From NCBI GenBank assembly GCA_018402485.1, contig JAGYIY010000001.1, forward strand, positions 776,001 to 840,000: DNA of 64,000 nt, written 5' to 3'. The notes beneath the pieces were generated by a model. That model made no database searches. It was not told the DNA's origin and saw only the letters and a list, made by a program, of their open reading frames with translations. Made by a program: the position numbers and the translations under genes. Numbering within the stretch: the stretch's first letter is position 1; the number at the start of each line of letters is the position of its first letter. Positions 19,701 to 27,877 of the stretch are shown one piece after another. Source of the stretch: Roseivirga sp. GTDB taxonomy: Bacteria > Bacteroidota > Bacteroidia > Cytophagales > Cyclobacteriaceae.

Positions 19701-22700
19701 AATCCTACTCCAGAGATAGAGGACATATCTGAGCAGGTATGTAGTGGAGATACCTTTACAGTGACTCCAGTAGATGGCGGTGGGGATATAGTACCGCCTA
19801 ATACGACCTACACCTGGACGGTTGTAGATAATCCTGCTGTAGATGGTGAGTCTGCTGAGACAACGGGTCAGACAGAGATTAGTCAGACCTTAATCAATAC
19901 GACTAATGAGGCTCAAGATGTGATATACACGGTTATACCTACATCTGGATCAGCGGGTAATTGCGAGGGTCAGCCTTTTACGCTTACGGTAACCGTGAAT
20001 CCTACTCCAGAGGTAGAAGCAACACCAGCCTCTGAGGAGATTTGTTCTGGGGATGAAACAGGTATATTGTTAACGACACCTACAACAGGGACAGAATCAA
20101 TTACATACAGTTGGGTTGCAGCAATTACAACGGTACCAGATGGAGGAACGATTACAGGCTTCACAAATCAAAGTCCTAGTGCTTTGGATGAGATCAGACA
20201 ACCCTTAACCAACGATGGTACAAGCCCTGGTGTTGTTACTTATACAATAACCCCACATATCGGTGATTGCGTTGGAACACCGATAGATGTTGCTGTGACA
20301 GTGAATCCATTTGGTCAGGTTGATCCTATTGTAGATCAAGTGGTGTGTAGTGGAGATGACACACAAGAAGTAGTGTTTACTACTCAAAATTCAGGAGGTA
20401 CAACAAGTTACTCTTGGGTTATGGATACAGATATCGGTGCTGGATTGTCTGGCTCTGGTGATCTTCCAGCATTTACTACAGTGAATGCAACTAACGTACC
20501 AATAGTGGCTACCGTAACAGTAACGCCAACACTCAACAATGGCGGAGTAAGTTGTGCAGGGCCACCAGAAACTTTTACCATCACCGTTAACCCTACTCCA
20601 GAGATAGAGGATATATCTGAGCAGGTATGTAGTGGAGATACCTTCACAGTGACTCCATTAGATGGTGGAGGGGTTAGTAGTTCAGATATTGTACCAGCTG
20701 GTACTCAATATACTTGGACGATCAAAACGGATAATCCTGATATAGAAGGTCAATCAGCTGAGACTAACCCACAGAATAGTATATCTCAGACCTTACGAAA
20801 TAAAACGATTGTTGATCAGGTCATCGTTTATGAAGTGACTCCTACATCAGGTTTATGTGTGGGAGTGCCATTTGAGCTAACCGTTGAGGTTAGCCCTGCA
20901 CCACAGATAAAAGATGTTGAAGATCAGGTGATTTGTAGTGGCGATACCTTCATAGTAATTCCTACAAATAGCGGTGGGGACATAGTACCGACCAATACAA
21001 CTTACACTTGGACAGTTGTAGATAACCCTAATGTGACAGGCGAAAGTAATGAGTCAACGAGTCAATCAGAGATCCGTCAGACGCTGACTAATAACACGAA
21101 TACACCCCAAGAAGTAATCTACACGGTAGTGCCGGTAACTGGCGCGGGTTGTGAAGGGGATACCTTTACGGTAACAGTCACCGTTAAGGATCTAATTGTC
21201 ATCAGCGGTGATCCAAATGATTACAATGGTTTTGGTATATCTTGTCACGGTGCGGATGATGGATTTATTGAGCCCACCATCACTGGAGGAAAACTGCCTA
21301 CAGATGATCCAAACTATGTTTACAGTTGGTCTGGTCCTAATGGGTATACGGCAACCAGTAAAGACATTTATAATTTAGCACCAGGGACCTATTCACTTAC
21401 AGTAGGTGATGGAGAGAATATTTGCCAACAAGCAAGCACTTTTGAGATTACAGAGCCCGACCCGATTACGGTTCAAGGGGATTTATCAGAATATAACTCT
21501 TTTGAGATTAGCTGTAATGGAGAAAGTGACGGTTCAATTACCCTTGCTGTACAAGGGGGTACAGGCCCAGGCACTTATCTCTATACTTGGTCGGCCTCTA
21601 ATGGAGGAGCCATACCAATAGGTCAGGAAAATGCAGCCAACTTAACAGGCATTCCCGCAGGAGATTATGAAGTGAGCGTAACAGACCTTAATAATTGTAC
21701 ACCCATTGTTGTGCAATATACCCTTACACAGCCCGACCCTATCACCCTTTTGGAAGAAACCAATACCCGTGTAAATGTACTTTGTTATGGAGAGGCTACA
21801 GGGAGCATTAGGGTAGTAGCAGCAGGTGGTTCTCCGGGATATGTCTATACGCTCAATGGGCAATCTTTTGACGGAGAGAATGTAAGCCGCCAATCGGAGC
21901 TTAAAACCAGTAACATACATACCTTTGAAAATTTGTTGGCGGGGGAATACGTATTATCTGTGGTTGACTTGAATGCCTGTCAAACCACCTTGCCATCGAT
22001 AGCCATTACACAGCCCAATGCCCCATTGCAAACGCAAAATATACTGCTTTCAGATTATAATGGCTTCAACGTAAACTGCTTCGGTGATGCCAATGGTTCT
22101 ATCAGTTTAGAAGTGACTGGCGGGGTGGCGCCTTATCAATATGCATGGGAGGGCCCCAATGGCTTTACCTCAACTAGCCAAAATATTCAAGGAATAGAAG
22201 CAGGAAATTACGAGCTAACAGTTACCGACAGTAACGAATGCGTGTATGTAGAAAACATTGAAGTAACCAGTCCTGAAGAAATTACGCTCGACGCCACTCC
22301 ACAGAATGTGCTTTGCGGTGGTGCAGGTGATGGTAATATCTTTATCAACAGCATTACAGGAGGGACAGGCTCGTACGTATTTGTTTGGATAAAGGATGGT
22401 GAAGGAGAGATCAAACGAACCTTCGCGCCAGAAGACCTGACAAATATTGGCCCAGGCAGTTATGTGCTGATTGTAACCGACGAAAATAATTGTAACAAAG
22501 TATATAGCTATGAGATTACGGAACCTGAGCCATTGATCATCAATGTTGATAATCAGTTAGATATACAATGTTTTGGAGAAGACGATGGACTTATTGAGGT
22601 GGATATAAAGGGGGGTACAGCCCCTTATGTGTACAACTGGAGCGGGCCAGATGGCTTCAGTTCTTCAAATGAGGATATCTACGATTTATTTGCCGGAACT

Positions 22701-25004
22701 TATGTGCTGGAAATCACTGATGCCTTGCAGTGTACACAACAGATTTCCATTGCACTCTCCCAGCCTACAGAGATATTGATTAACCCGGTGGTGACCAATG
22801 TTACTTGCTTCGAAGGTACAGATGGTGCCATAGACCTTACGTTAGAAGGAGGTGTCGCACCTTATCAATTGACTTGGTCTGGTCCGGATGGATTCACATC
22901 TACAAATGAGGACTTAGCAAACCTTAAAGCAGGAGTTTATGACTTAGCCGTACTTGATGAAGCAAATTGTACGCGTCTATTCACAATAGAAGTTCAACAG
23001 CCTGATGAATTGGAGATAGATGCCCTTGTTTCAGACTATAATGGTTTTAACATTGGTTGTAAAAATGGAAATAACGGGTTCATTGACATCACAATGTCAG
23101 GCGGCAATGGCGACTACAAATATTTTTGGGAAGGGCCCCTTGGTTTCAGAGCGAACACGGAAGATGTAAACCTTTTGACAGCCGGTCTTTATAACTTAAC
23201 TGTTGTAGATATGGAGGGATGTAGTATATCGGAATCCTTTACATTAACAGAACCGAATGAGCTTCTTCTTACTGAAGATGACCTTGACATCGTTGATGTC
23301 TCTTGCTTTGGAGGGAATAACGGGATGATTACGGTCAATATCCGCCAAGCTTCGGCTGCACCTTATACCTATGTGCTTCAGGGAGTAGACATTAATGGTG
23401 TCCCTTATCAGCGTACCGAAACACGAGATGATCTTATTTACTCCTTCGATGATTTAAGAGCGGGGATTTATGAGCTTTCCGTTTCTGATGCTAATAACTG
23501 TTCTTTGACAGAACTCACGGGGCTAGAGATTCAACAGCCAGATGCAGCGCTTTCTGCCGATATAATCAAATCAGATGTGAGATGTTTTGGTGCTAATGAC
23601 GGGGCGATACAAATACTTCCTACAGGAGGAACGGCCCCGTATAACATTCAATGGAACATGGGTTCTCGTGCTTTCGACCTCAATAACTTGTCTCCAGGTA
23701 CTTATACTGCTACCCTCTTCGATGCCAATGGTTGTGAGTTTCCTCTTGCTATAGAAGTTTTGGAAGCGCCTGTATATGCATTTAACGAAGTCGTTAATGA
23801 CATCTCATGCAATGGACAACAAGATGGATCTATTGAATTGAACATCATTGGTGGGGAACAACCCTTGGAGATTCAATGGGTGCATGGTCCACAAGAACCC
23901 AATCTCTACAACCTAGAAGCGGGCATTTATGAGGTAACGGTCACAGATGCTATTGGTTGTGTGATTACAGCAAGCTATGCCATTAATGAGCCGGCAGCCT
24001 TATCCATGAATGCTACGGTTACTAACGCTCTGGATTGTGAGGAGGTATCCTCTGGTAATATTGCTATTTCTCCGGTGGGAGGTACCCCTCCTTATACATA
24101 TGAATGGAGTAATGGTACAAACAACCAAAACTTGGTGGGAGTTGGCCCAGGAACCTATAGCTTAAAAATTACAGATGAACGAGCGTGTACCATCATCAGA
24201 AGTTTTGAAATACAAAGACCCCAAGAAATAGAAGTGAGAACGGAAATAAATTCCACTAGGGTGTGCGAGCCTAGAAGGTTAGAAACGGTCTTTGCAACAG
24301 AGGTTACTGGAGGCATAGCCCCTTATACCTTGGAATGGAGCAGGGGTAATGTCGAAGATGAAGGGTCTGTTATGCAAACAGAAGAGTTAGGAGTATTCTT
24401 CCTTTATGTTACCGATAGCCGAGGATGTAAAAAAACGTTTACTTATGAGGTAATTGATTCAGATCCTCTTATTCCTGATTTTGCTTACGATGCTGAACCG
24501 ATAGAAACAGGAGATCGATTTGTCATCAATAATCCAATCAGTTTTACCGATTTATCGGAAGGAACTTTTATTGAACAACGCTGGGACTTTGGTGATGGCG
24601 GTTTTTCTTTGGAGCAAAACCCTACGCACACGTTCACTGCAGCTGCCGATTTTGAGGTGGTGCTCTATTTAACCGATGAGACAGGATGCATTGTTGAAAA
24701 AAGAAGAACGATAAAAATCGAGGAAGGATATAGGGTAATGATGCCAAATGCCTTTACACCGAATGGTGACGGACGCAATGACTTCTATGCACCCAGTTTC
24801 TTGGGCTTCAGAGAGATTACTTTCTTGGTTTATAACACTTGGGGCGAGCTAATATATGCTTCAGATGATCTTCAGCTCAAGGGGTGGAATGGTGAAGCCA
24901 AAAATGAAGCGGCAGAGAATGGTAATTATATTTACAAGTTCATTGGAATTAGTCATCTCGGTATTAAAGTGGAGTTAGAAGATAATTTTGTATTGATTCG
25001 TTGA
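13761..25004 (+). CDS. Giant SprB-like T9SS surface adhesin
   Basis: A 3747-residue secreted protein. A signal peptide (SFFLLSIQTFGQ) is followed by residues about 26-790 with several PKD-like/Ig-like segments (DFSTEPVICENT, SFTFAPSSPVCEGTEINF). Residues about 790-2476 hold 17 modules of about 100 residues, each starting near NPTPE or NPxGQVDP and containing an ICSGD or VCSGD motif. Residues about 2477-3560 hold 12-13 SprB-type repeats with the pattern CFGxxDGxI, GGxxPYxYxWxGPxGF, LxAGxY. A PKD domain (WDFGDGGFSLEQNPTHTF) lies near 3610, and the final 85 residues (MPNAFTPNGDGRNDF, YNTWGELIY, NGNYIYKF) are a gliding-motility-associated T9SS sorting domain. SprB of Flavobacterium johnsoniae is a mobile cell-surface adhesin used in gliding; this protein shares its repeat type and its downstream partner. 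It may serve gliding or attachment. Confidence 0.93.
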   Translation: MTSCIRYLTVFFLSFFLLSIQTFGQEIELISFKSEGNYFPGGSISILFEPKGVFPIDNVFKLELSDETGDFTSSTVLATAEEFFIPILNGIIPEGTPQGNAYKLRITYDTPEGPRDFYDIPDSFSIAAPPSSFDIPFIEPLQQGIDFSCLNDPNSNNNRTNYFFGSLKQDFEGALEDSLEIYPVNNTWGNSEITMYSLNDQNQWVAQNLDIEEPFVNVELFYIPENTAVGYHLIEFIKEVEGRVLTYSFLFNFNTGNAGFANLTNESVCVGSDVSFEVALQGISKNYPGSLYTIDYGDGSDEEIYTHAQLLANSVLSHTFENSSCSSDEAVTDDDNKKGFKVEFYLQNKGLSGICDDYSRNGSIKTTTVNTSIAPQADFSTEPVICENTVLRATDNSLAGEYGEESCLTDYLKEWFVTPPGGKKVRINPDNEVFAQWIDDNGDLQIPAQSVNPGCWQIELQVSNPSTAGCDVSDNIIKEVSVELTPEPSFTFAPSSPVCEGTEINFTNTSNLVQNSSLECQNPTYEWELSPINGTPATSDGYSYTQGTTSESIDPVIQFTQAGSYNVVLSITNSCGTFSSDPQRIDVSGAPNVLFETDELAACQKEPASYDLDFNASPQRPTFGTPPFEPDDLLWEVFEADEVTPTPSANYEFVSPTNSASQYPTIRFKAFGEYKVKVTANNNCDAQDAFFTFNLKQEPEITNTDLIQTICSGETTSDINLTSNMAGSTFTWTVASVSGLSGYIEDGSGSTIPAATILNSTNEPLELVYEVVATNNGCDSEIKEFRITVNPTPEIEDISEQVCSGDTFTVTPLDGGGVSSSDIVPAGTTYTWTVVDNPAVDGESAESGQTEISQTLINTTNEAQDVIYTVIPTSGSAGNCQGQPFTLTVTVNPTPEVEATPASQEICSGDETGIVLTTPTTGTEAITYSWTATTSSADITGFTDHADKTLAEIRQLLTNDGTSPGVVTYTITPHIGNCVGTPIDVAVTVNPTPEIEDISEQVCSGDTFTVTPVDGGGDIVPPNTTYTWTVVDNPAVDGESAETTGQTEISQTLINTTNEAQDVIYTVIPTSGSAGNCEGQPFTLTVTVNPTPEVEATPASEEICSGDETGILLTTPTTGTESITYSWVAAITTVPDGGTITGFTNQSPSALDEIRQPLTNDGTSPGVVTYTITPHIGDCVGTPIDVAVTVNPFGQVDPIVDQVVCSGDDTQEVVFTTQNSGGTTSYSWVMDTDIGAGLSGSGDLPAFTTVNATNVPIVATVTVTPTLNNGGVSCAGPPETFTITVNPTPEIEDISEQVCSGDTFTVTPLDGGGVSSSDIVPAGTTYTWTVVDNPAVDGESAESGQTEISQTLINTTNEAQDVIYTVIPTSGSAGNCQGQPFTLTVTVNPTPEVEATPASQEICSGDETGIVLTTPTTGTEPITYSWVAAITTSPNGGTITGFSDQSPSALDEIRQPLTNNGTSPGVVTYTITPHIGDCVGTPIDVAVTVNPSGQVDPIEDQVVCNGEETEEVIFTTQKGGTTSYSWEMDIDIGAGLSGSGDLPAFTAVNATNAPIVATVTVTLTLTNGGGGCAGPPETFTITVNPTPEVEATPASEEICSGDETGILLTTPTTGTESITYSWVAAITTVPDGGTITGFTNQSPSALDEIRQPLTNDGTSPGVVTYTITPHIGDCVGTPIDVAVTVNPSGQVDPIVDQVVCSGDDTQEVIFTTQNSGGTTSYSWVMDTDIGADLSGTGNLPAFTTVNATNAPIVATVTVTPTLNNGGVSCAGPPETFSITVNPTPEIEDISEQVCNGDIFTVKPVNGEGGNPDIVPAGTTYIWTVVDNPNVDGDEDELNPQTEISQALINNTNTPQDVTYTVTPRSGSAGNCQGQPFTLTVTVNPTPQVEATPASEEICSGDETGIVLTTPTTGTEAITYSWTATTSSADITGLKDHTERTLSEIRQLLTNDGTSPGVVTYTITPHIGNCVGTPIDVAVTVNPTPEIEDISEQVCSGDTFTVTPVDGGGDIVPPNTTYTWTVVDNPAVDGESAETTGQTEISQTLINTTNEAQDVIYTVIPTSGSAGNCEGQPFTLTVTVNPTPEVEATPASEEICSGDETGILLTTPTTGTESITYSWVAAITTVPDGGTITGFTNQSPSALDEIRQPLTNDGTSPGVVTYTITPHIGDCVGTPIDVAVTVNPFGQVDPIVDQVVCSGDDTQEVVFTTQNSGGTTSYSWVMDTDIGAGLSGSGDLPAFTTVNATNVPIVATVTVTPTLNNGGVSCAGPPETFTITVNPTPEIEDISEQVCSGDTFTVTPLDGGGVSSSDIVPAGTQYTWTIKTDNPDIEGQSAETNPQNSISQTLRNKTIVDQVIVYEVTPTSGLCVGVPFELTVEVSPAPQIKDVEDQVICSGDTFIVIPTNSGGDIVPTNTTYTWTVVDNPNVTGESNESTSQSEIRQTLTNNTNTPQEVIYTVVPVTGAGCEGDTFTVTVTVKDLIVISGDPNDYNGFGISCHGADDGFIEPTITGGKLPTDDPNYVYSWSGPNGYTATSKDIYNLAPGTYSLTVGDGENICQQASTFEITEPDPITVQGDLSEYNSFEISCNGESDGSITLAVQGGTGPGTYLYTWSASNGGAIPIGQENAANLTGIPAGDYEVSVTDLNNCTPIVVQYTLTQPDPITLLEETNTRVNVLCYGEATGSIRVVAAGGSPGYVYTLNGQSFDGENVSRQSELKTSNIHTFENLLAGEYVLSVVDLNACQTTLPSIAITQPNAPLQTQNILLSDYNGFNVNCFGDANGSISLEVTGGVAPYQYAWEGPNGFTSTSQNIQGIEAGNYELTVTDSNECVYVENIEVTSPEEITLDATPQNVLCGGAGDGNIFINSITGGTGSYVFVWIKDGEGEIKRTFAPEDLTNIGPGSYVLIVTDENNCNKVYSYEITEPEPLIINVDNQLDIQCFGEDDGLIEVDIKGGTAPYVYNWSGPDGFSSSNEDIYDLFAGTYVLEITDALQCTQQISIALSQPTEILINPVVTNVTCFEGTDGAIDLTLEGGVAPYQLTWSGPDGFTSTNEDLANLKAGVYDLAVLDEANCTRLFTIEVQQPDELEIDALVSDYNGFNIGCKNGNNGFIDITMSGGNGDYKYFWEGPLGFRANTEDVNLLTAGLYNLTVVDMEGCSISESFTLTEPNELLLTEDDLDIVDVSCFGGNNGMITVNIRQASAAPYTYVLQGVDINGVPYQRTETRDDLIYSFDDLRAGIYELSVSDANNCSLTELTGLEIQQPDAALSADIIKSDVRCFGANDGAIQILPTGGTAPYNIQWNMGSRAFDLNNLSPGTYTATLFDANGCEFPLAIEVLEAPVYAFNEVVNDISCNGQQDGSIELNIIGGEQPLEIQWVHGPQEPNLYNLEAGIYEVTVTDAIGCVITASYAINEPAALSMNATVTNALDCEEVSSGNIAISPVGGTPPYTYEWSNGTNNQNLVGVGPGTYSLKITDERACTIIRSFEIQRPQEIEVRTEINSTRVCEPRRLETVFATEVTGGIAPYTLEWSRGNVEDEGSVMQTEELGVFFLYVTDSRGCKKTFTYEVIDSDPLIPDFAYDAEPIETGDRFVINNPISFTDLSEGTFIEQRWDFGDGGFSLEQNPTHTFTAAADFEVVLYLTDETGCIVEKRRTIKIEEGYRVMMPNAFTPNGDGRNDFYAPSFLGFREITFLVYNTWGELIYASDDLQLKGWNGEAKNEAAENGNYIYKFIGISHLGIKVELEDNFVLIR
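16122..17609 (+). repeat. Super-repeat unit 1 (five modules, A-B-A-B-C)
   Basis: A 1488-base unit inside the giant adhesin gene. The five modules begin with PEIEDISEQVC (A), PEVEATPAS (B) or GQVDPI (C). Its first 290 bases (16122-16411) are identical by eye to the start of unit 2 (17610-17899). Confidence 0.88.
16725..17731 (+). repeat. Copy 1 of a 1007-base perfect direct repeat
   Basis: Line-by-line comparison finds no difference between this segment and 19698-20704, at a constant offset of 2973 bases. It covers the A-B-C modules at the end of unit 1 and the start of the next A module. Confidence 0.88.
17610..19094 (+). repeat. Super-repeat unit 2 (five modules, A-B-C-B-C)
   Basis: A 1485-base unit following directly on unit 1. 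Its third module is C-type where units 1 and 3 have A-type. Bases 18504-18822 (319 bases) are identical by eye to 17019-17337 in unit 1. Confidence 0.87.
19095..20582 (+). repeat. Super-repeat unit 3 (five modules, A-B-A-B-C)
   Basis: A 1488-base unit. Its first A module is diverged (VCNGDIFTVKPVNGEGG), while its last three modules are part of a block identical to unit 1. A further partial A module starts at 20583 and diverges after 20704. Confidence 0.87.
19698..20704 (+). repeat. Copy 2 of a 1007-base perfect direct repeat
   Basis: Identical by eye to 16725-17731. The base just before the repeat differs (g against a at 19697/16724) and the sequence diverges immediately after 20704, which fixes both ends. 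Confidence 0.88.
21190..24450 (+). repeat. Array of 12-13 SprB-type protein repeats
   Basis: Protein-level repeats of about 80-95 residues, each with a Cys near its start (SCHGADDGFIEP, VNCFGDANGSI, VRCFGANDGAI, ISCNGQQDGSI) and an AGxYxLxVxD ending. Unlike the upstream modules, these are well diverged at DNA level. The last copy (RVCEPRRLETVF) is degenerate. Confidence 0.88.
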
Positions 25005-25008
25005 TTAC

Positions 25009-26034
25009 ATGAAAGGTATCAAATTTATTCTTGGTTTATGTTTAATGTTAAGTATAAATCTATCGAAAGCGCAAGATGTTCAGTTCTCTCAGTTTTATGC
25101 AGCGCCTTTATATTTGAATCCTGCTTTTACTGGATCCACAGAAAGAGGGAGGGCAGGGTTAAACTTTAGAAGGCAATGGCCTGCACTTAATCATTCCTTT
25201 ACTACCGTGTCTGCATTTTCAGATTACCACCTGAATAACTTAAATAGTGGCATAGGCTTTATTTTAAATCAACACAAAGAAGACTTCTTAGGTTTTCAAT
25301 CCACAGAGGTAGGTTTATTGTACGCTTATAAATTGAAATTAACGGATGCACTTGTGTTAAGGGCAGGTATTCAAGGTTCACTATTTAATAAAAATATAAA
25401 TTTTGAAAACCTTGTTTTTGGCAATCAGATAGATATTGTCAACGGACAAGTAATTGGAGCTAGTGGAGAGGTTTTTAATGTAGATGCGAATAGTTCTTTT
25501 CTAAGTCTTTCATCTGGTTTACTGTTGTATACTAATAATTTTTGGTTTGGAGGTAGTGTGCATCACATCAATCAGCCCAGCCAATCATTTATAGATGGAA
25601 ATAGTGTACTCAAAAGAAAGTATTCATTTCACATGGGTTATAAGTTTAGCCTAGCTAGTGGCGGTAGATTGAGAAGTTTATCATATCAGTTTCAAGAAAG
25701 ATCATTGAGTCTAGCCGTTAACTATAAGAGACAAGGTGGGTTTTCGCAATTTGATTTTGGGGCTCAGTTGTATTTGCAACCGTTGGTTTTCGGCTTGAGC
25801 TACCGCGGATTACCCTTTAGCCCTTTGGAGAACCTTTTCAATAGCGATGCCCTTATTACCCTGGTAGGGGTAGAACTCAATCAGAATGTTTCAATGGCCT
25901 ATAGTTATGATTTTACCATATCAAAACTCGCCAATGCATCTGGTGGTGCACACGAAATTTCCTTGACCTTTAGGTTTGGTAAGGTTTCCAGACGATCTAG
26001 AAGAGATACCATCCTGCCCTGTTTTAAATACTAA
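25009..26034 (+). CDS. PorP/SprF family type IX secretion outer-membrane protein
   Basis: A 341-residue outer-membrane protein with signal peptide (LMLSINLSKAQDV) and the family hallmark right after it: QFSQFYAAPLYLNPAFTGS, then RAGLNFRRQWPAL. The remainder alternates as beta-strands (LSLAVNYKRQGGFSQFDFG, FGLSYRGLPFSP). PorP/SprF proteins are partners of individual T9SS cargo proteins; SprF is needed to place SprB on the surface of Flavobacterium johnsoniae. The start lies 4 bases after the stop of the giant adhesin, so the two form one transcript, and by position this protein is its dedicated partner. Confidence 0.95.
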   Translation: MKGIKFILGLCLMLSINLSKAQDVQFSQFYAAPLYLNPAFTGSTERGRAGLNFRRQWPALNHSFTTVSAFSDYHLNNLNSGIGFILNQHKEDFLGFQSTEVGLLYAYKLKLTDALVLRAGIQGSLFNKNINFENLVFGNQIDIVNGQVIGASGEVFNVDANSSFLSLSSGLLLYTNNFWFGGSVHHINQPSQSFIDGNSVLKRKYSFHMGYKFSLASGGRLRSLSYQFQERSLSLAVNYKRQGGFSQFDFGAQLYLQPLVFGLSYRGLPFSPLENLFNSDALITLVGVELNQNVSMAYSYDFTISKLANASGGAHEISLTFRFGKVSRRSRRDTILPCFKY

Positions 26035-26203
26035 CCAAAAACCAATATTTATTGTCCACAATAATTCTTTCATTTAGAAAATAGATCTACGATGAAAAGA
26101 GAGCAGTTAAATCTCTATGATAGAAGGTGACGCGCCAGGCACGAAAGCACCAAAATGAGCTTCGAGAAAAAGTAAGAAGAGGAGGTCAAATAGGTGGCGA
26201 AAA

Positions 26204-27865
26204 TTAAAAACAGTATGCTTCGTCAATAACTTCAAAAAACTCATTCACAGTTCCTGCTATCTCAACAGTAGTTTCCTTCTGATTTTCACCATAGTTTATT
26301 TTGAGCAGATATTTTTTGCCTACCTCAACCCCCATAAGAGAACATGAGGCAGCAGTGAGAGATTGTAAACTAGCATCATAGTCCCAAGTTAAATTAGTGC
26401 CCACGCGCCATGGGGTACCTGGTGCCGCACCTACTTCCCTGTAAATGATAGAAGATGCGGGCAAATCGGTTATACCAATTTTATCGCTTGGGTTTGGACA
26501 GCGTACATTTAATTGAAGCCTAGCATCTATTAAATTCGTTGGAGGTGTAGGCAAGTCAATGCTTGGATTAGACGTGTTGCAGAAGTCTATATTGGTCTCA
26601 TATGTTGTAAAAGGGAGCTTTACGCGAACCGTCTTAACCCCTCTAGTGACATTTCTAAATACAAGGCTGTTTTCATTAGACTGTAAGTCTGCACTTCGTT
26701 GAAAGCCTTTTTCAAATATTTCGACATTAATTTTACCACTATTGTTGTTTCTTACGATAGATAGAGAAGAAGTACAAGGTTGCTCCAAAAAATACACCAA
26801 TGCTAGTGTCTTAAATAATGTGCCACTCAAAAGGTATCTAAGGTTTACCCTACCATCGGGAAGCTGCGCAATTTCTGGTACTGTATATAAAATGAATCTT
26901 TCTCCAGTGGTAGGAGAGATGTATGCTAGTCTCAATATTTGCAGAAGCTCATTATAGGTAGATGCATTTAAAATAAAGTTGATGATGTATTCATCATTGT
27001 CAGAAGAACTTGCACTTTGGTTATTGGGTGTACTTGGTAACTGTTGATTTGCCTTGCCAGTGCCATTATTCATTGTATTTTGAATCGAAATCGCTTCTTT
27101 GTTATCATCGCTTTTAATGGTCAAATCAATAGCCCCTAGCATAACTAAAGCGCTGTCCCCTTCATTGGATAGCAAATTGTTCGGTACGGCATTTACGGTA
27201 AAAGGCGCTGTTCCATTATAATAAATGGCTTCGGCCATTAAAGTGCCTGTAAGCGCGCTACCGTTTTCGGCAAAAAAAGTAGAACCTGCCTTTATGCTTA
27301 CAGAAATGTCTGTTTCTTGACTAGCACTTGATGGCTCACTAGAGAAATTCAGGTTAAACGCCTCATCTGTTAGTCCATTGGCATCAGTTGATGACAAGTA
27401 GGTATTGGTAATTTGAATACCTTCTGGTGGGTTATTCGTATCAATCAACTCGATAGAAAAGCTATTATTACCCGCTTGCGAAATAGCTAGACGCTCGGTA
27501 GAGGGGAGATAGCCTTCGGCAGATATTTGAAGATCAATTTGAACAGGGCTTTCTCCATCGGGGGTAATATTATTCATTAGCCCGAAGTTAAAAACCCCTG
27601 TTTCTGTTTCAGCCGAGGTTATCGGATCGCTATACATGTCTATGATGCTATTGGATTCTGCACCAGTAAAGCGAAGTGATACGGTAGAACGAACAAGCTC
27701 TCCCGTTTTGGCATCGGTAATCAGTACAGTGCCAGTAGTTTGAATGGAATCTAAGCCGATGACAACACCAAAATTCTCTATGGCTTCTTCAAATTGGGAG
27801 GTATCACAGGCAGTGATGCCGGTAAGCAATAAAAAGAATAGAAGGAGGCGACTTTTTAATTTCAT
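26204..27865 (-). CDS. Lipoprotein of unknown function
   Basis: A 553-residue lipoprotein with signal peptide and lipobox (LLTGITACDTS, Cys20). Residues about 40-135 look like a carboxypeptidase-regulatory-like or Ig-like beta domain (TGTVLITDAKTGELVRSTVS, ISAEGYLPSTERLAI). The middle (about 170-320) contains SFFAENGSALTG and repeated beta patterns, and the end (about 425-553) is another beta-rich segment. No family or catalytic motif recognised. It starts 12 bases after the stop of the outer-membrane protein gene upstream, so the two are probably one operon. Confidence 0.72.
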   Translation of the reverse strand: MKLKSRLLLFFLLLTGITACDTSQFEEAIENFGVVIGLDSIQTTGTVLITDAKTGELVRSTVSLRFTGAESNSIIDMYSDPITSAETETGVFNFGLMNNITPDGESPVQIDLQISAEGYLPSTERLAISQAGNNSFSIELIDTNNPPEGIQITNTYLSSTDANGLTDEAFNLNFSSEPSSASQETDISVSIKAGSTFFAENGSALTGTLMAEAIYYNGTAPFTVNAVPNNLLSNEGDSALVMLGAIDLTIKSDDNKEAISIQNTMNNGTGKANQQLPSTPNNQSASSSDNDEYIINFILNASTYNELLQILRLAYISPTTGERFILYTVPEIAQLPDGRVNLRYLLSGTLFKTLALVYFLEQPCTSSLSIVRNNNSGKINVEIFEKGFQRSADLQSNENSLVFRNVTRGVKTVRVKLPFTTYETNIDFCNTSNPSIDLPTPPTNLIDARLQLNVRCPNPSDKIGITDLPASSIIYREVGAAPGTPWRVGTNLTWDYDASLQSLTAASCSLMGVEVGKKYLLKINYGENQKETTVEIAGTVNEFFEVIDEAYCF

Positions 27866-27877
27866 AAGCTTTTCATT

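Noticed and set aside
16997..20647. Many open minus-strand frames of 60-115 codons repeated through the adhesin modules
   Set aside because: They are mirror frames of the repeated plus-strand modules. Their products are near-identical to each other only because the DNA repeats; they have no signal of their own.
16122..20704. CRISPR-like periodicity
   Set aside because: The repeats are long coding modules without short palindromic repeats and unique spacers, and no cas gene is near.
26035..26203. Possible gene remnant after the SprF-like gene
   Set aside because: A short basic frame (QARKHQNELREKVRRGG) is present, but it is interrupted by stops and matches nothing recognisable, so there is too little for a pseudogene call.
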